This document shows positions 8,609-16,202 of a DNA stretch of 64,000 nt, in pieces. Position numbers and translations under genes: made by a program. How positions within the stretch are numbered: the first letter of the stretch is position 1; each line of letters starts with the position of its first letter. Origin of the DNA: Natrinema salinisoli (GTDB taxonomy: Archaea; Halobacteriota; Halobacteria; Halobacteriales; Natrialbaceae). The stretch is taken from contig NZ_CP084470.1 in the NCBI RefSeq assembly GCF_020405205.1, positions 124,001 through 188,000 of the forward strand, in the 5' to 3' direction. The notes beneath the pieces were generated by a model. That model was not told the DNA's origin. It made no database searches and saw nothing but the letters and a program-made list of their open reading frames with translations.

Positions 8609-8739
8609 CTATCTGATATTGAGTGTGCCGACTGCCTCGGCGGGCCCGGCGTCGTGATCGACGAGGCGGTCGGCGGCGAACTGCCACGCTTGTTTGGCGA
8701 ATTCGGGATTCGCTTCTCCGTAGTAGACGCTGACAGCCT
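8609..8739 (-). pseudogene. Truncated copy of the 82-residue island protein
   Basis: On the minus strand this reads AVSVYYGEANPEFAKQAW then QFAADRLVDHDAGPAEAVGTL to a stop at 8609. It parallels AEFSYRWQSDSPRLAARSW and QLAVSRLAKYDIDPYEAVDAL of the intact gene at 12574-12822. The N-terminal third, including the start, is missing. Confidence 0.55.
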
Positions 8740-8810
8740 AATGCCGAAAATAAGTATAATATTTCGGTTTCGTCGATAGTACTCGAGCACAGTGTCTCGA
8801 GTCCAACTAG

Positions 8811-9128
8811 GGACGCCTGACGCCGATCGGGTCTGAACGGCTGACGTATCCGCGGACGACTGGTGACGTCTCCAAGCTCGTATCTCGTGGCGATCACATC
8901 CGACTGCTGGACGATCGCGACCAGATGGTCGTCTCGGTGACCAAACAGCAAGCACTCGACCTGCCGACGTGGACAGTGAGTTTCCGTGATTCAGACGCCG
9001 ACCTCGTCGACAGGATCCAGAGTGGTTCGGGAAGAACGAGTCTATCGCTCGCAACGGCGACGTTTACTATCGCTACGGCGAGTCTGACGGTGAGTGAAGT
9101 CCAAGTTGGGGACAGTCTTATCGACTAA
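8811..9128 (+). pseudogene. Open frame of doubtful status, possible coding remnant
   Basis: A frame open from a TAG at 8808 reads SERLTYPRTTGDVSKLVSRG, then DHIRLLDDRDQMVVSVTKQQ, and ends at 9128. The first two-thirds have a haloarchaeal protein flavour, and the last third (SGRTSLSLATATFTIATASL) does not. An ATG is available only at 8925. It may be the tail of a decayed gene. Confidence 0.25.
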
Positions 9129-9131
9129 GAG

Positions 9132-10121
9132 TTACGATTCTGGATTTGATTGACGGAATTCAAACCGTGCGCCACCTTCTGCGCTTTTAGAAAAGAAGAT
9201 CGTAAGTCCATGGTCATCAGCGATTCGACTAACAATTGTAAGCCCTATACCGTTTCCACTGTCTCCTGTCGTAAATCCATGGTCAAACACTCGTTCCTGT
9301 TCTGTTTCTGGAATACCGTCTCCCGTATCCTCAACATAGAACCCATCATCTAAGGGACCTACTCGAACGGTAACGTCGCTCCCACCATGGTCGATTGCAT
9401 TTCGAAATAGGTTCTCAAAGAGTGCTTGTAGCTGACTTCTATTTCCATTGATTTCGCCATTCTGAATTGTGAGGGTTGCTGATTGGGACTCTATGATCTC
9501 CCATGCGCTCTGAGCAACTGCTGCTAGCGAGACTGATTCGGTCTCAGTCGGTGGATTACTAGACTGGGCGAGTGCTGTAAGGTCCACAACGAGATCGTTT
9601 ATTCGGTCCAAAGCAACTTCGATTCCGTCTAAGTTAGCATCTTCGCCTGTCTCACGATATTGCTCCAATTCTCCCATCGCAATTGTCAATGGATTTTTAA
9701 GATCATGAGACACCATGCTGGCGAATTGATCCAGTCGCTTATTTTGTTGTTCTAGTTCTTTCGCTGTCTTCCGGACGTCAGTCACATCCTGTGTTACTAG
9801 AACTCCATATGGATCTTCGTCGATATCCACTGGTTTCGTCTCAATATGGTGGACCCTTTCATCATATTTGATATCAATTGAGCGAGTTGTACCGTCAATC
9901 GTGGAACGGAGCACTGGCTCAAGCTCAGTTGCTGTTTCTTCAGGAAATATCTCGTATATGTTATTACCTACTAAATCTGTAGCTTTTCTTTCCGAGAATG
10001 GGAGTGTTTTTGGACCAACTATACGATAACGGAGAGCCGAGTCAAACAGCACTAATACTCCGTTTGGGAAATTTTCCACTAGGGTTTGATGGCCGTCTTC
10101 TGGAGGATGTATCTCACTCAC
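9132..10121 (-). CDS. PAS-domain sensor histidine kinase
   Basis: A 329-residue soluble two-component kinase. A PAS sensor region spans roughly residues 10-115 (FPNGVLVLFDSALRYRIVG ... VTQDVTDVRKT) and a short coiled-coil linker lies at 117-135. The HisKA box with phospho-acceptor H139 is in FASMVSHDLKNPL. The HATPase domain carries the N box (FENLFRNAIDHG), the G1 box (VEDTGDGIP) and the G2 box (GNGIGLTIV). There are no membrane segments. No response regulator adjoins it, as is usual for haloarchaeal orphan kinases. Its codon use is more AT-rich than the flanks, as in the two other kinases of this island, which suggests a shared foreign history. It is divergent from the kinase at 10429. Confidence 0.9.
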   Translation of the reverse strand: MSEIHPPEDGHQTLVENFPNGVLVLFDSALRYRIVGPKTLPFSERKATDLVGNNIYEIFPEETATELEPVLRSTIDGTTRSIDIKYDERVHHIETKPVDIDEDPYGVLVTQDVTDVRKTAKELEQQNKRLDQFASMVSHDLKNPLTIAMGELEQYRETGEDANLDGIEVALDRINDLVVDLTALAQSSNPPTETESVSLAAVAQSAWEIIESQSATLTIQNGEINGNRSQLQALFENLFRNAIDHGGSDVTVRVGPLDDGFYVEDTGDGIPETEQERVFDHGFTTGDSGNGIGLTIVSRIADDHGLTIFFSKSAEGGARFEFRQSNPES

Positions 10122-10428
10122 AATTCAGTTATCACCACATTCTCTCTTTTAGAGCTTAAAGCTATTGGCCATATGAAAAATAGTTCTAGAAATACTACTA
10201 GACAATATCCACAAGTTCCGAAATAATCTATCTAATAGAAATTCACGATACATCATTACTGTTTCCGTTATATCACCTTTTCATGTAGGATATATGTAAT
10301 ACATTCAAATAAAAATTCTCAATCAATACCCCTCGTTTAGTTTTCGGTATTAACTGATAGGGTATTATCAATAGGTGATTATCACCTTGAATACCACCTA
10401 TATATTGCCGAATTTTCTATTAGTTTCC
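10122..10428. promoter_or_regulatory. AT-rich divergent promoter region between two kinase genes
   Basis: This very AT-rich spacer separates two divergent kinase genes. CTATATATT at 10398-10406 is centred 27 nt before the ATG at 10429, the distance expected for a TATA box of a leaderless haloarchaeal transcript. Nothing coding was seen. Confidence 0.55.
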
Positions 10429-11478
10429 ATGGGATCGTATGAAAATGTGATGTTGCCTGAATCATTTGATGATTTAGATGTTGGTATTACTCTACGCAAT
10501 CCCAACACGGGGGAGCTTATTGATATGAATGGGCAGGTAGAAGAATTATATGGGTATTCTCGACCAGATCTGCTCGAAATGAGTCTCGGAGATTACACAG
10601 CTCCCTCAACAAAATTCTCAGAAGAGGAAGCGATCCGTCGAATCCGGCTTGCTGCTAGCGGTGATTCACAGGTATTCGAATGGCGAATCGAACGGGGGAA
10701 TGGGGAACTGATTTGGGTTCAGGTCCGTCTTAATCAAACTACAATATCTGGGACCTTATGTGTCCTTGCTGAGATCCGTGATATAACCGGATATAAAGCA
10801 CGTGAACAGCGATTACGCCTTCTTAACCGCGTCGTTCGGCATAATCTCCGTAACGAGACGAATATTCTCATGGGATATGCAGACCGTCTCAAAGGTGCTG
10901 TCGAAAAGGAAACTCTTGAACAAGAAGCCGAAACAATCCTCGAGATTGCTACAGAAATTGGGACGCTGAGTGACTCGGTCCGTCAGATCGAAGAAATCGC
11001 GGAGCCTGATGCGACCCAACGAACCTCGTTGAATATAGGTGAACTCGTTGAAACAACCGTTTCTGAGATCCGATCTGAATATCCAATAGCTGAATTAACT
11101 ATCGAGACACAGGCTGATATCTGGGTGAAGGCTGACAAAGGTCTCAAGTATGCAATCGAACATGCAGTTGACAATGCAATCGTCCATAATGACCAGGAGA
11201 TCCCAATTGTTGGAGTATTCGCAACTGTGAATGAAAATACCAATCAAGCGGAGGTCAAAATTATCGATAATGGACCAACGATACCGCAAATGGAAATCGA
11301 CGTGCTCAACGATCAAGAAGAGGCAAGTAATACATATCATGGGTCTGGGCTTGGTTTGTGGGTGATGCAGTGGTGTGTCGGTTCACTTGGTGGCGAACTC
11401 ATTTTCGAAGAAAATTCTCCTCGTGGGAACGTCGTTCGTATCTTACTCCCGCAAGCCGATCCAAAAGGATCTTCGTGA
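10429..11478 (+). CDS. PAS-domain histidine kinase (HNLRN type), paralog A
   Basis: A 349-residue kinase starting MGSYENVMLPESFDDL. An upstream in-frame start at 10375 is rejected because the TATA-like box fits 10429 and the paralog at 16203-17252 has the same length and start. A PAS domain covers about 8-125 (GYSRPDLLEMSLGDYTAPST). The phospho-acceptor H138 is in NRVVRHNLRNE, the archaeal bat/bacterio-opsin-activator kinase type. HATPase blocks are present: HAVDNAIVHN, IIDNGPTIP and GSGLGLWVMQW. Without membrane segments it probably senses a cytoplasmic cue through PAS. It forms an inverted pair with paralog B, about 4.7 kb away. Confidence 0.9.
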   Translation: MGSYENVMLPESFDDLDVGITLRNPNTGELIDMNGQVEELYGYSRPDLLEMSLGDYTAPSTKFSEEEAIRRIRLAASGDSQVFEWRIERGNGELIWVQVRLNQTTISGTLCVLAEIRDITGYKAREQRLRLLNRVVRHNLRNETNILMGYADRLKGAVEKETLEQEAETILEIATEIGTLSDSVRQIEEIAEPDATQRTSLNIGELVETTVSEIRSEYPIAELTIETQADIWVKADKGLKYAIEHAVDNAIVHNDQEIPIVGVFATVNENTNQAEVKIIDNGPTIPQMEIDVLNDQEEASNTYHGSGLGLWVMQWCVGSLGGELIFEENSPRGNVVRILLPQADPKGSS

Positions 11479-12194
11479 ACTAAATTACCTTCACTCTGGT
11501 AACAGGGGACGGGAAGCGGTTGTTCGGCGACGGTGCGATTCCCGCACCCCTCCAACTCCTCGTCGACACTCTTGAACGACATTGGCTTCGGCTGTAATTA
11601 TAAATCGTCTTGCAACTGGGCAGCGGCCAGCGCCTCGAGGACGCGATCCCGCCACTGCGCGAGGAGTCGACCGCGTCTCGAAGCAGGTGTGTGCCGATCG
11701 TTCGGGAGCGTCGTAATCGGAGCGTGATCCTCCTGTCGATCAGTGAGAGGCATTGCTGGCGTTGGCCACAACTTTGGATATATTCCTACGGAGTCCAAAA
11801 AACGCCGCCAGGGGGTGACGGCGCTCATGTCCCTACGGCAGTGTGTCAACCATGGTGGTTCTGAGACCGGGCGACAATCTGGCTATTGGCTTCACGTCGG
11901 AGCGATCTCAGAGCGGCGAGGTATGGATGTCTCGTGTCGAACAGTCGATGGGTGCTGACTGGCCTTTCCCCCTCGCCATCCGATCATTAGAACACAACTG
12001 CAATCAAACTATTGGACGTTTGATAGTAATGGAGATAGAGAGTGACAATATCTGAAAATAATTGACTGTCTCTAATTCCCAGACCCTGTGGAGGCATCCG
12101 CCACTCTCTCATCTGCTTTCCGTTTCGATATATTATCGGAAGAATTGGAACTGACCCAGCTACCGCTAAGTGGGGTCGTGAACGTTCTCTTTGT
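11479..12194. other. Decayed cassette region without an intact gene
   Basis: This 716-bp stretch holds remnants. Plus-strand IVLQLGSGQRLEDAIPPLRE (about 11606-11665) is related to the open frame ending at 15184. Minus-strand MPLTDRQEDHAP (about 11720-11757) matches the beginning of the 82-residue protein. A hairpin block lies at 11801-11824, followed by sequence shared with copies at 12873 and 15696. None forms a continuous gene. Confidence 0.5.
11801..11824. repeat. Hairpin of island repeat, copy A
   Basis: CGCCG and CGGCG pair around a CAGGGGGTG-like loop. The following 160 bp (TGTCAACCATGGTGGTTCTG...) are similar to the sequence after hairpins B and C. Confidence 0.5.
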
Positions 12195-12530
12195 ATGCGA
12201 GACCAGGAGCGCAACCGCCGCGTCGTCAGATATGAGCTGGGGAGGCGACTGCTCGAACTCCGTGGAGGCGACGTTGAGGCGATGGTCGAGCAGTTAGCGC
12301 GAGGGTTCGTCGATGGAGATCTCGTCGCCCTTCGCGATCAGGGTCAGGAGGCGCTGGTCTACGATCGAGTCCGAACATCGATTGTTGACGGTCGGTTGGA
12401 CGTCTTCGGCATCTCTCGCGGTGGATCAGTATCGCGGCAGGAGACAGGGATCTGGCGCGGCGATGATCTTGAAGGCTGGCTCGAGGTACATCGTGGTGAA
12501 CTGGACTGGGTGCATCACGAATGGCGGTAA
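12195..12530 (+). CDS. Hypothetical protein with a decayed paralog nearby
   Basis: A 111-residue acidic protein, MRDQERNRRVVRYELGRRLL..., with an N-terminal basic helix. Its second half (DLVALRDQGQEALVYDRVRT ... GDDLEGWLEVHRGELDWVHH) is repeated almost word for word in the pseudogene at 14469-14720, which shows the gene is real and was duplicated locally. There is no signal, membrane segment or recognised family motif. It is convergent with the small gene at 12574-12822 after 43 bp, and both belong to the repeat-rich island between the two inverted kinases. Confidence 0.6.
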   Translation: MRDQERNRRVVRYELGRRLLELRGGDVEAMVEQLARGFVDGDLVALRDQGQEALVYDRVRTSIVDGRLDVFGISRGGSVSRQETGIWRGDDLEGWLEVHRGELDWVHHEWR

Positions 12531-12573
12531 AGTCCTGATAGAATTGTCAGTGCAAGACTAGTAAGTCTTAGAT

Positions 12574-12822
12574 TCACCGGCGAATTGGTGTGTCTACCGT
12601 CTTGGCGGGTCCTATTTCAAATTCGGCAATAGATTTCCGTTTATCGTCAGCTCTGAGTGCATCGACCGCTTCATAGGGATCAATATCATACTTTGCAAGG
12701 CGGCTGACCGCGAGTTGCCAGGATCGCGCAGCCAGACGTGGACTATCACTCTGCCATCGGTATGAAAATTCGGCTAAGGCGACGGCAGTGAGGAGATCAT
12801 CGCGATGCTGGTCAGTGAACAT
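12574..12822 (-). CDS. 82-residue island protein (only intact copy of a local family)
   Basis: Starts MFTDQHRDDLLTAVALAEFS and continues YRWQSDSPRLAARSWQLAVS, RLAKYDIDPYEAVDALRA. It appears all-helical and soluble, with no known domain recognised. Three damaged relatives lie nearby: 8609-8739 (5' truncated), 15473-15649 (two TAG stops replacing tryptophans) and a bare start at about 11720-11757. A shared hairpin block sits upstream of the start (12873-12897). The pattern suggests a repeatedly copied cassette with one surviving member. Confidence 0.6.
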   Translation of the reverse strand: MFTDQHRDDLLTAVALAEFSYRWQSDSPRLAARSWQLAVSRLAKYDIDPYEAVDALRADDKRKSIAEFEIGPAKTVDTPIRR

Positions 12823-12872
12823 TATCTCTGACTATTTGTATGAATAGTGATAAAGTCATGGTACTGTACAGA

Positions 12873-12897
12873 AACGCTGACAGGGGGTGCCAGCGTT
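12873..12897. repeat. Hairpin of island repeat, copy B
   Basis: AACGCTG (12873-12879) pairs with CAGCGTT (12891-12897) around ACAGGGGGTGC. Compared with copies A and C the arms differ in sequence yet still pair, while the G-rich loop is kept. It lies 50 bp before the start of the 82-residue gene. Confidence 0.55.
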
Positions 12898-13066
12898 GGT
12901 TCCCCCTGTCAATGGGTGTTTGACTGGGGGTGGTGGTCCGGAATCGAGTGACAATATGGCAATTGGCCTCGGTGGACCAATTCGAGGTGGCGAGTTCTGG
13001 TGATGTCTCGGAGTGGATCAGATAGAATAGATCTCACTGTTTTAGTTTAGATGAGTGTTTGTAGAC

Positions 13067-13291
13067 TCACGTATCAATAATCACGTTGCCATTCTTAACC
13101 GTCACCTTGTATCCGCAATAGGTGAAATGAATCGTCGCGTGCGATGTTGCGACCCTCTCGAGTGCATCGGTATCGATCGAGTCGTGTAATGGCGGAAGTT
13201 CTGTGTAATCACAGTTCTCCAAGTCAGATACTTCTTTAATAATCTCGTGTATTACTGAGTTTTCACGTATTTGACTGCCGCCTTGCCCCAT
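13067..13291 (-). CDS. HalOD1-type output domain protein
   Basis: A 74-residue protein that is essentially one Halobacterial Output Domain 1. The opening helix HEIIKEVSDLENCDY, the conserved TELPPLHDSIDTDAL block and the closing strands (IHFTYCGYKVTVKNGNVIID) fit the family pattern, in which a conserved LPPL and ID-DAL precede a beta hairpin ending in V-I. Free-standing HalOD1 proteins are common in haloarchaea and are thought to act in signal output, but the mechanism is unknown. Its position among PAS kinases and a DUF7344-like regulator fits a signalling island. Start ATG at 13291. Confidence 0.75.
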   Translation of the reverse strand: MGQGGSQIRENSVIHEIIKEVSDLENCDYTELPPLHDSIDTDALERVATSHATIHFTYCGYKVTVKNGNVIIDT

Positions 13292-13366
13292 ATTTGATCC
13301 ATAGTATGGTCCTATATAAACCTGTGTGACATGATGTCATTCCCGCCACCTAATGTATAAAATTAA

Positions 13367-13702
13367 TTAATCGAATCTTTTGACTGTCTGATACAATTCC
13401 TCGATGCGTGGATCGCCACAGTATCGGACTTCGAGATTGTGCGTATCATACTCTAAAACGCCAGCATCAGTGAGCTTCGGGAGATGGACATGGTGCACCG
13501 TGGCCGAAACAGAATCGTGACCTGGTCGCTCCCCCGTTGCAGCTGCTTCCTCGTCGATGATCTCGGTGACGAGTTCATCAATCGATGCACGGTCCCGATT
13601 TGAGTCACAAAAGAACCTCAGAAGTACACGCCGCTGTCGATTTGCCAGTAGCTCAAGGCACGTGTCAACGGAAAGCTCGTCGCTATCAGGCCCACTATCC
13701 AT
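13367..13702 (-). CDS. Winged-helix DUF7344-like regulator
   Basis: About 111 residues from the ATG at 13702; an in-frame start at 13729 would add nine residues. The body LSVDTCLELLANRQRRVLLR, VSATVHHVHLPKLTDAGVLE and YCGDPRIEELYQTV matches the haloarchaeal winged-helix family. In it a 'cl-LLan-RRR-vL' helix leads into a wing ending with 'HLPkLedaGvi-yd'. It is probably DNA-binding, with an unknown target. It lies in the same orientation as the HalOD1 gene (76 bp apart) and could be co-regulated. Confidence 0.75.
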   Translation of the reverse strand: MDSGPDSDELSVDTCLELLANRQRRVLLRFFCDSNRDRASIDELVTEIIDEEAAATGERPGHDSVSATVHHVHLPKLTDAGVLEYDTHNLEVRYCGDPRIEELYQTVKRFD

Positions 13703-13778
13703 AGTTGAAATCGTGTTACTACATAGCACAGGTATTGTTGTAGTGTTTGGGGTTGGCGCATATGACGTTTTATTCCGT

Positions 13779-14186
13779 CTAATAGCCTGTTAGCCCCGCC
13801 AGGAGGCTGAAAAGGAGATACTGAAAAAGAGCTCCAAAGATGAGTGAACCAATCGCAAGCGGAATGAGCAACAGAGACCTGCTCATTGATCGATTTGCGG
13901 GAGCGTGTACGATTCCCTTTTCGTCGACAGTACCGATCGACTCGAGAAGAAGCCATCCTGCAACGAAGAGTCCTATTGGGGGAACAGTGAGTAGAAGAAG
14001 TCCTGTTGTAATCCATACCCAAGTTCCGACATCGTCAGTGGACAGTACATAATTACGAAAAAGATCTGTATTGCGGTTCAGGCGATTTGGTTCTCCGTCA
14101 GTACTATCAGTAGAGCCTAGCCCATCGTCGCTACAAGATTCAGTAGAAACGGATGGATCTGAACCATCCTCCCGGAAATTCCCCAT
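13779..14186 (-). CDS. Small membrane protein with an acidic N-terminal tail
   Basis: 135 residues. A hydrophilic Ser/Asp-rich N-terminus (1-50) is followed by two or three membrane helices (about 57-80 and 105-133). A short loop between them contains APANRSMSRS. The final residues LAGLTGY end at the membrane. No family was recognised. It sits upstream of the DUF7344-like regulator in the same orientation, 76 bp from it. Confidence 0.6.
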   Translation of the reverse strand: MGNFREDGSDPSVSTESCSDDGLGSTDSTDGEPNRLNRNTDLFRNYVLSTDDVGTWVWITTGLLLLTVPPIGLFVAGWLLLESIGTVDEKGIVHAPANRSMSRSLLLIPLAIGSLIFGALFQYLLFSLLAGLTGY

Positions 14187-14468
14187 GGTTATGAACTTGT
14201 TGTATGTACTAAAAAGTTTTCGCCTAACGGACCTCTAATCCTCATTTTGATCGGTGGCATCAGTGAGCACGAGAAACTACCTACAGAATTTGGTACTACC
14301 CACTCAACAGTTGGTGCTGGCGTATCCCTGCACAGGAGTCTACCGGACAATAGTGTTGGTCCTATCTGGCCCCTCCTACCAGAAGCTCCTGCACTTCATA
14401 ATCAGATGTGTCAATAGGGCCACCGAAGGCGACCCCACCGGGTCGTTTAATTTTTTGCCTCAAGCCGT

Positions 14469-14720
14469 TTTAGAATTGGCCTTGGCTGTGCCGACATCGT
14501 CACTATCCGCGATCGGGGTCAGGAGGCGCTGGTCAATGATCCAGTCCGAACATCGATCTTTGAGGGTCGGTTGGACATCTTCCGAATCCATCGCGATGGA
14601 TCAGTATCGCGGCAGCAGACTGGTGTCTGGCACGGCGATGATCTCGAAGGCCGGCTCGAGGCACATCGTGGTGACTTGGATTGGTTGCATCACGAGTGGC
14701 TATCAGTTTGGAGTATCTAG
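14469..14720 (+). pseudogene. 5'-truncated copy of the 12195 gene
   Basis: The frame reads FRIGLGCADIVTIRDRGQEA, LVNDPVRTSIFEGRLDIF and GDDLEGRLEAHRGDLDWLHH and ends at TAG 14720 after SVWSI. It parallels DLVALRDQGQEALVYDRVRT onward of the 12195 protein over about 70 residues. The first third of the gene, with its start, is absent. Confidence 0.6.
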
Positions 14721-14893
14721 GGCGTCTGCTCAGGGACGATGCCAGCGCCCTGGAGAAGTGGGCGAAACAGAAAGTGAAAGAGCACTGGATCGACCAAGGG
14801 AAGTCCAAAGAAGAAGCCGAAGAGAAAGCTACCCGATGGGAGAACAACTACGGAGAAGCTTGGGATGCAAATTCGAGTGACAAAACGGTGTAG
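14681..14893 (+). CDS. Short hypothetical frame, possibly a gene fragment
   Basis: From about codon 10 it reads SLEYLGRLLRDDASALEKWA then KQKVKEHWIDQGKSKEEAEE, a charged helical segment with clear protein character that ends at TAG 14893. The nominal start overlaps the preceding pseudogene and the first residues are unconvincing. It may be the C-terminal remnant of a larger gene truncated by the same event. No family was recognised. Confidence 0.35.
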   Translation: MVASRVAISLEYLGRLLRDDASALEKWAKQKVKEHWIDQGKSKEEAEEKATRWENNYGEAWDANSSDKTV

Positions 14894-14908
14894 GTTGATC
14901 CCTCCAAA

Positions 14909-15184
14909 ATGCTACTCGTCCAGCATCACGTCTTTCGCCTTCTGAATTTGGAGATGCTCCTCTCGATCGGGATAGTCGCTGTCGGGGTGAACATCTGCCG
15001 ACTTCCGACGGGTGGCCGTGGTGACGATGTCGGGTTCAATCTAACCGAGACGGTCGATCTCGAGGAGTTGCCCGTCGGTCGCCCACTCCGAGCCCGCGAG
15101 AGATACGACTCGCCGGAGAAGATCGTGCTCAAACTGAGCAGTGCCCAGCGCCTCGAGGATGTGATTCGGGCACTGAGCGAGTAG
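14909..15184 (+). pseudogene. Remnant related to the tail of the MCM-like pseudogene
   Basis: The convincing part starts near 15028: FNLTETVDLEELPVGRPLRA then RERYDSPEKIVLKLSSAQRL and EDVIRALSE. The same pattern is seen at 8131-8397 (EAIDPEQLPTDGPMQVRE ... LRLASRQSVGDAIQDI) and in a fragment near 11606. The residues before 15028 look like read-through. It is probably a short decayed copy. Confidence 0.35.
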
Positions 15185-15327
15185 GTCAGCCGCGTCTCGC
15201 GGCAGGTGTGACCCCATCTTCAGATATTCGTGACCGGACCTCGAGGAACGCCCGATTGGGTGTGATACAAAAGGCCAAGGGGACGATTCTGGCTGACTGA
15301 TAATCGGAGGCGCATTGATAACCTTCG

Positions 15328-15455
15328 AGGCGAACATATTCACTGTCGTGCTCCCCGGCGCGACACAGATCCAATCAGCTCCCCAACCGAGGCATCCGCC
15401 TATCACGCCCGACGGCCATCACCGTGGCCCATCCGGGCAATTTTGAGACCACAAC
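15328..15455. repeat. Direct repeat copy 2 (about 130 bp)
   Basis: Matches 8447-8580 (GAACATATTCACTGTCG ... GGCCCATCCGGGC) in the same orientation and again precedes a decayed copy of the 82-residue gene. Confidence 0.65.
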
Positions 15456-15472
15456 CTGTCCTTGAGTGATAG

Positions 15473-15649
15473 CTATCCCATTTCGAGTGCATCGACGGCC
15501 TCCGCGGAACCGACGTCGTGATTAATGAGGTGGTTGGCGGCCAGCTGCTACGCCTATTCGGCGAGCTCGGGATCAGCGGTTTCGTAGTGGACGCTGAACT
15601 CGGACAGTGCGACGGCGATTAGTAGGTCCTCCTGTCGATTGGTGAGCAT
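15473..15649 (-). pseudogene. Copy of the 82-residue island protein inactivated by two nonsense codons
   Basis: The minus strand reads MLTNRQEDLLIAVALSEFSV then HYETADPELAE, TAG, A, TAG, QLAANHLINHDVGSAEAVDA. Both TAG codons sit where related copies have tryptophan or an adjacent residue (AARSWQLA, AKQAWQFA), consistent with simple substitutions. Length and ends match the intact gene at 12574-12822. Confidence 0.65.
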
Positions 15650-15695
15650 CAACAGTGTTCGCCGCGGCTTCGCATACAAACTGCGTAGTCGAGAA

Positions 15696-15720
15696 AACGC
15701 CAGCAGGGGGCGCTGGCGTT
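15696..15720. repeat. Hairpin of island repeat, copy C
   Basis: AACGCCAGC and GCTGGCGTT form a perfect 9-bp stem around AGGGGGC. Downstream similarity to copies A and B continues to about 15885. It lies 46 bp upstream of the start of the neighbouring pseudogene copy. Confidence 0.55.
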
Positions 15721-16202
15721 AATCGCCTCTGACAATGGGTGTCAATCGTGGTGGTGGTTCTGAGATCGAGTGATAATATGGCTATTGCTTCACGCAGAGC
15801 GATCTCAGAGCAGCGAGGTTGTATGTCCTGTGTCGAACAGCTGTGGGTGCCGACTGGTCTTCCCCCCTCGCCATTTGAAGCTTAGGAGACTTTCATCATC
15901 AACCTATCGGCCGTTTTCAGCCGTTTAATACCAGTAGGAACAGCGTTTAGTTTCTTTTCGGGCGAAACAATATGGGACAACTCAAGAATTGAAATGGAGC
16001 AAACCTTCAAATCTCATGCGGACGTAGTGATTGATGTCCGGGCCGATAACTCACATCCATGAGGTTATCTCCTCAACCCTCTCATCTTCCCGGACAATTT
16101 CACTTCCTGGCTTAGTCAGTGGTCTTCAGCTATGGAACTGGCATACTATACGGGCAGAGGTCACAGTCCTACGAGGAGGACATCCTCGAGATGAAGCGAC
16201 TA
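15721..16202. other. Repeat tail and non-coding spacer
   Basis: The first 165 bp continue the island repeat (GTCAATCGTGGTGGTGGTTC...). The remainder is AT-rich intergenic sequence up to the 3' end of kinase paralog B. No gene is supported. Confidence 0.45.

Noticed and set aside
14254-14880. 208-codon plus-strand frame
   Set aside because: It lies one base out of frame with the duplicated 12195-type sequence (14469-14720), which is the true remnant there.
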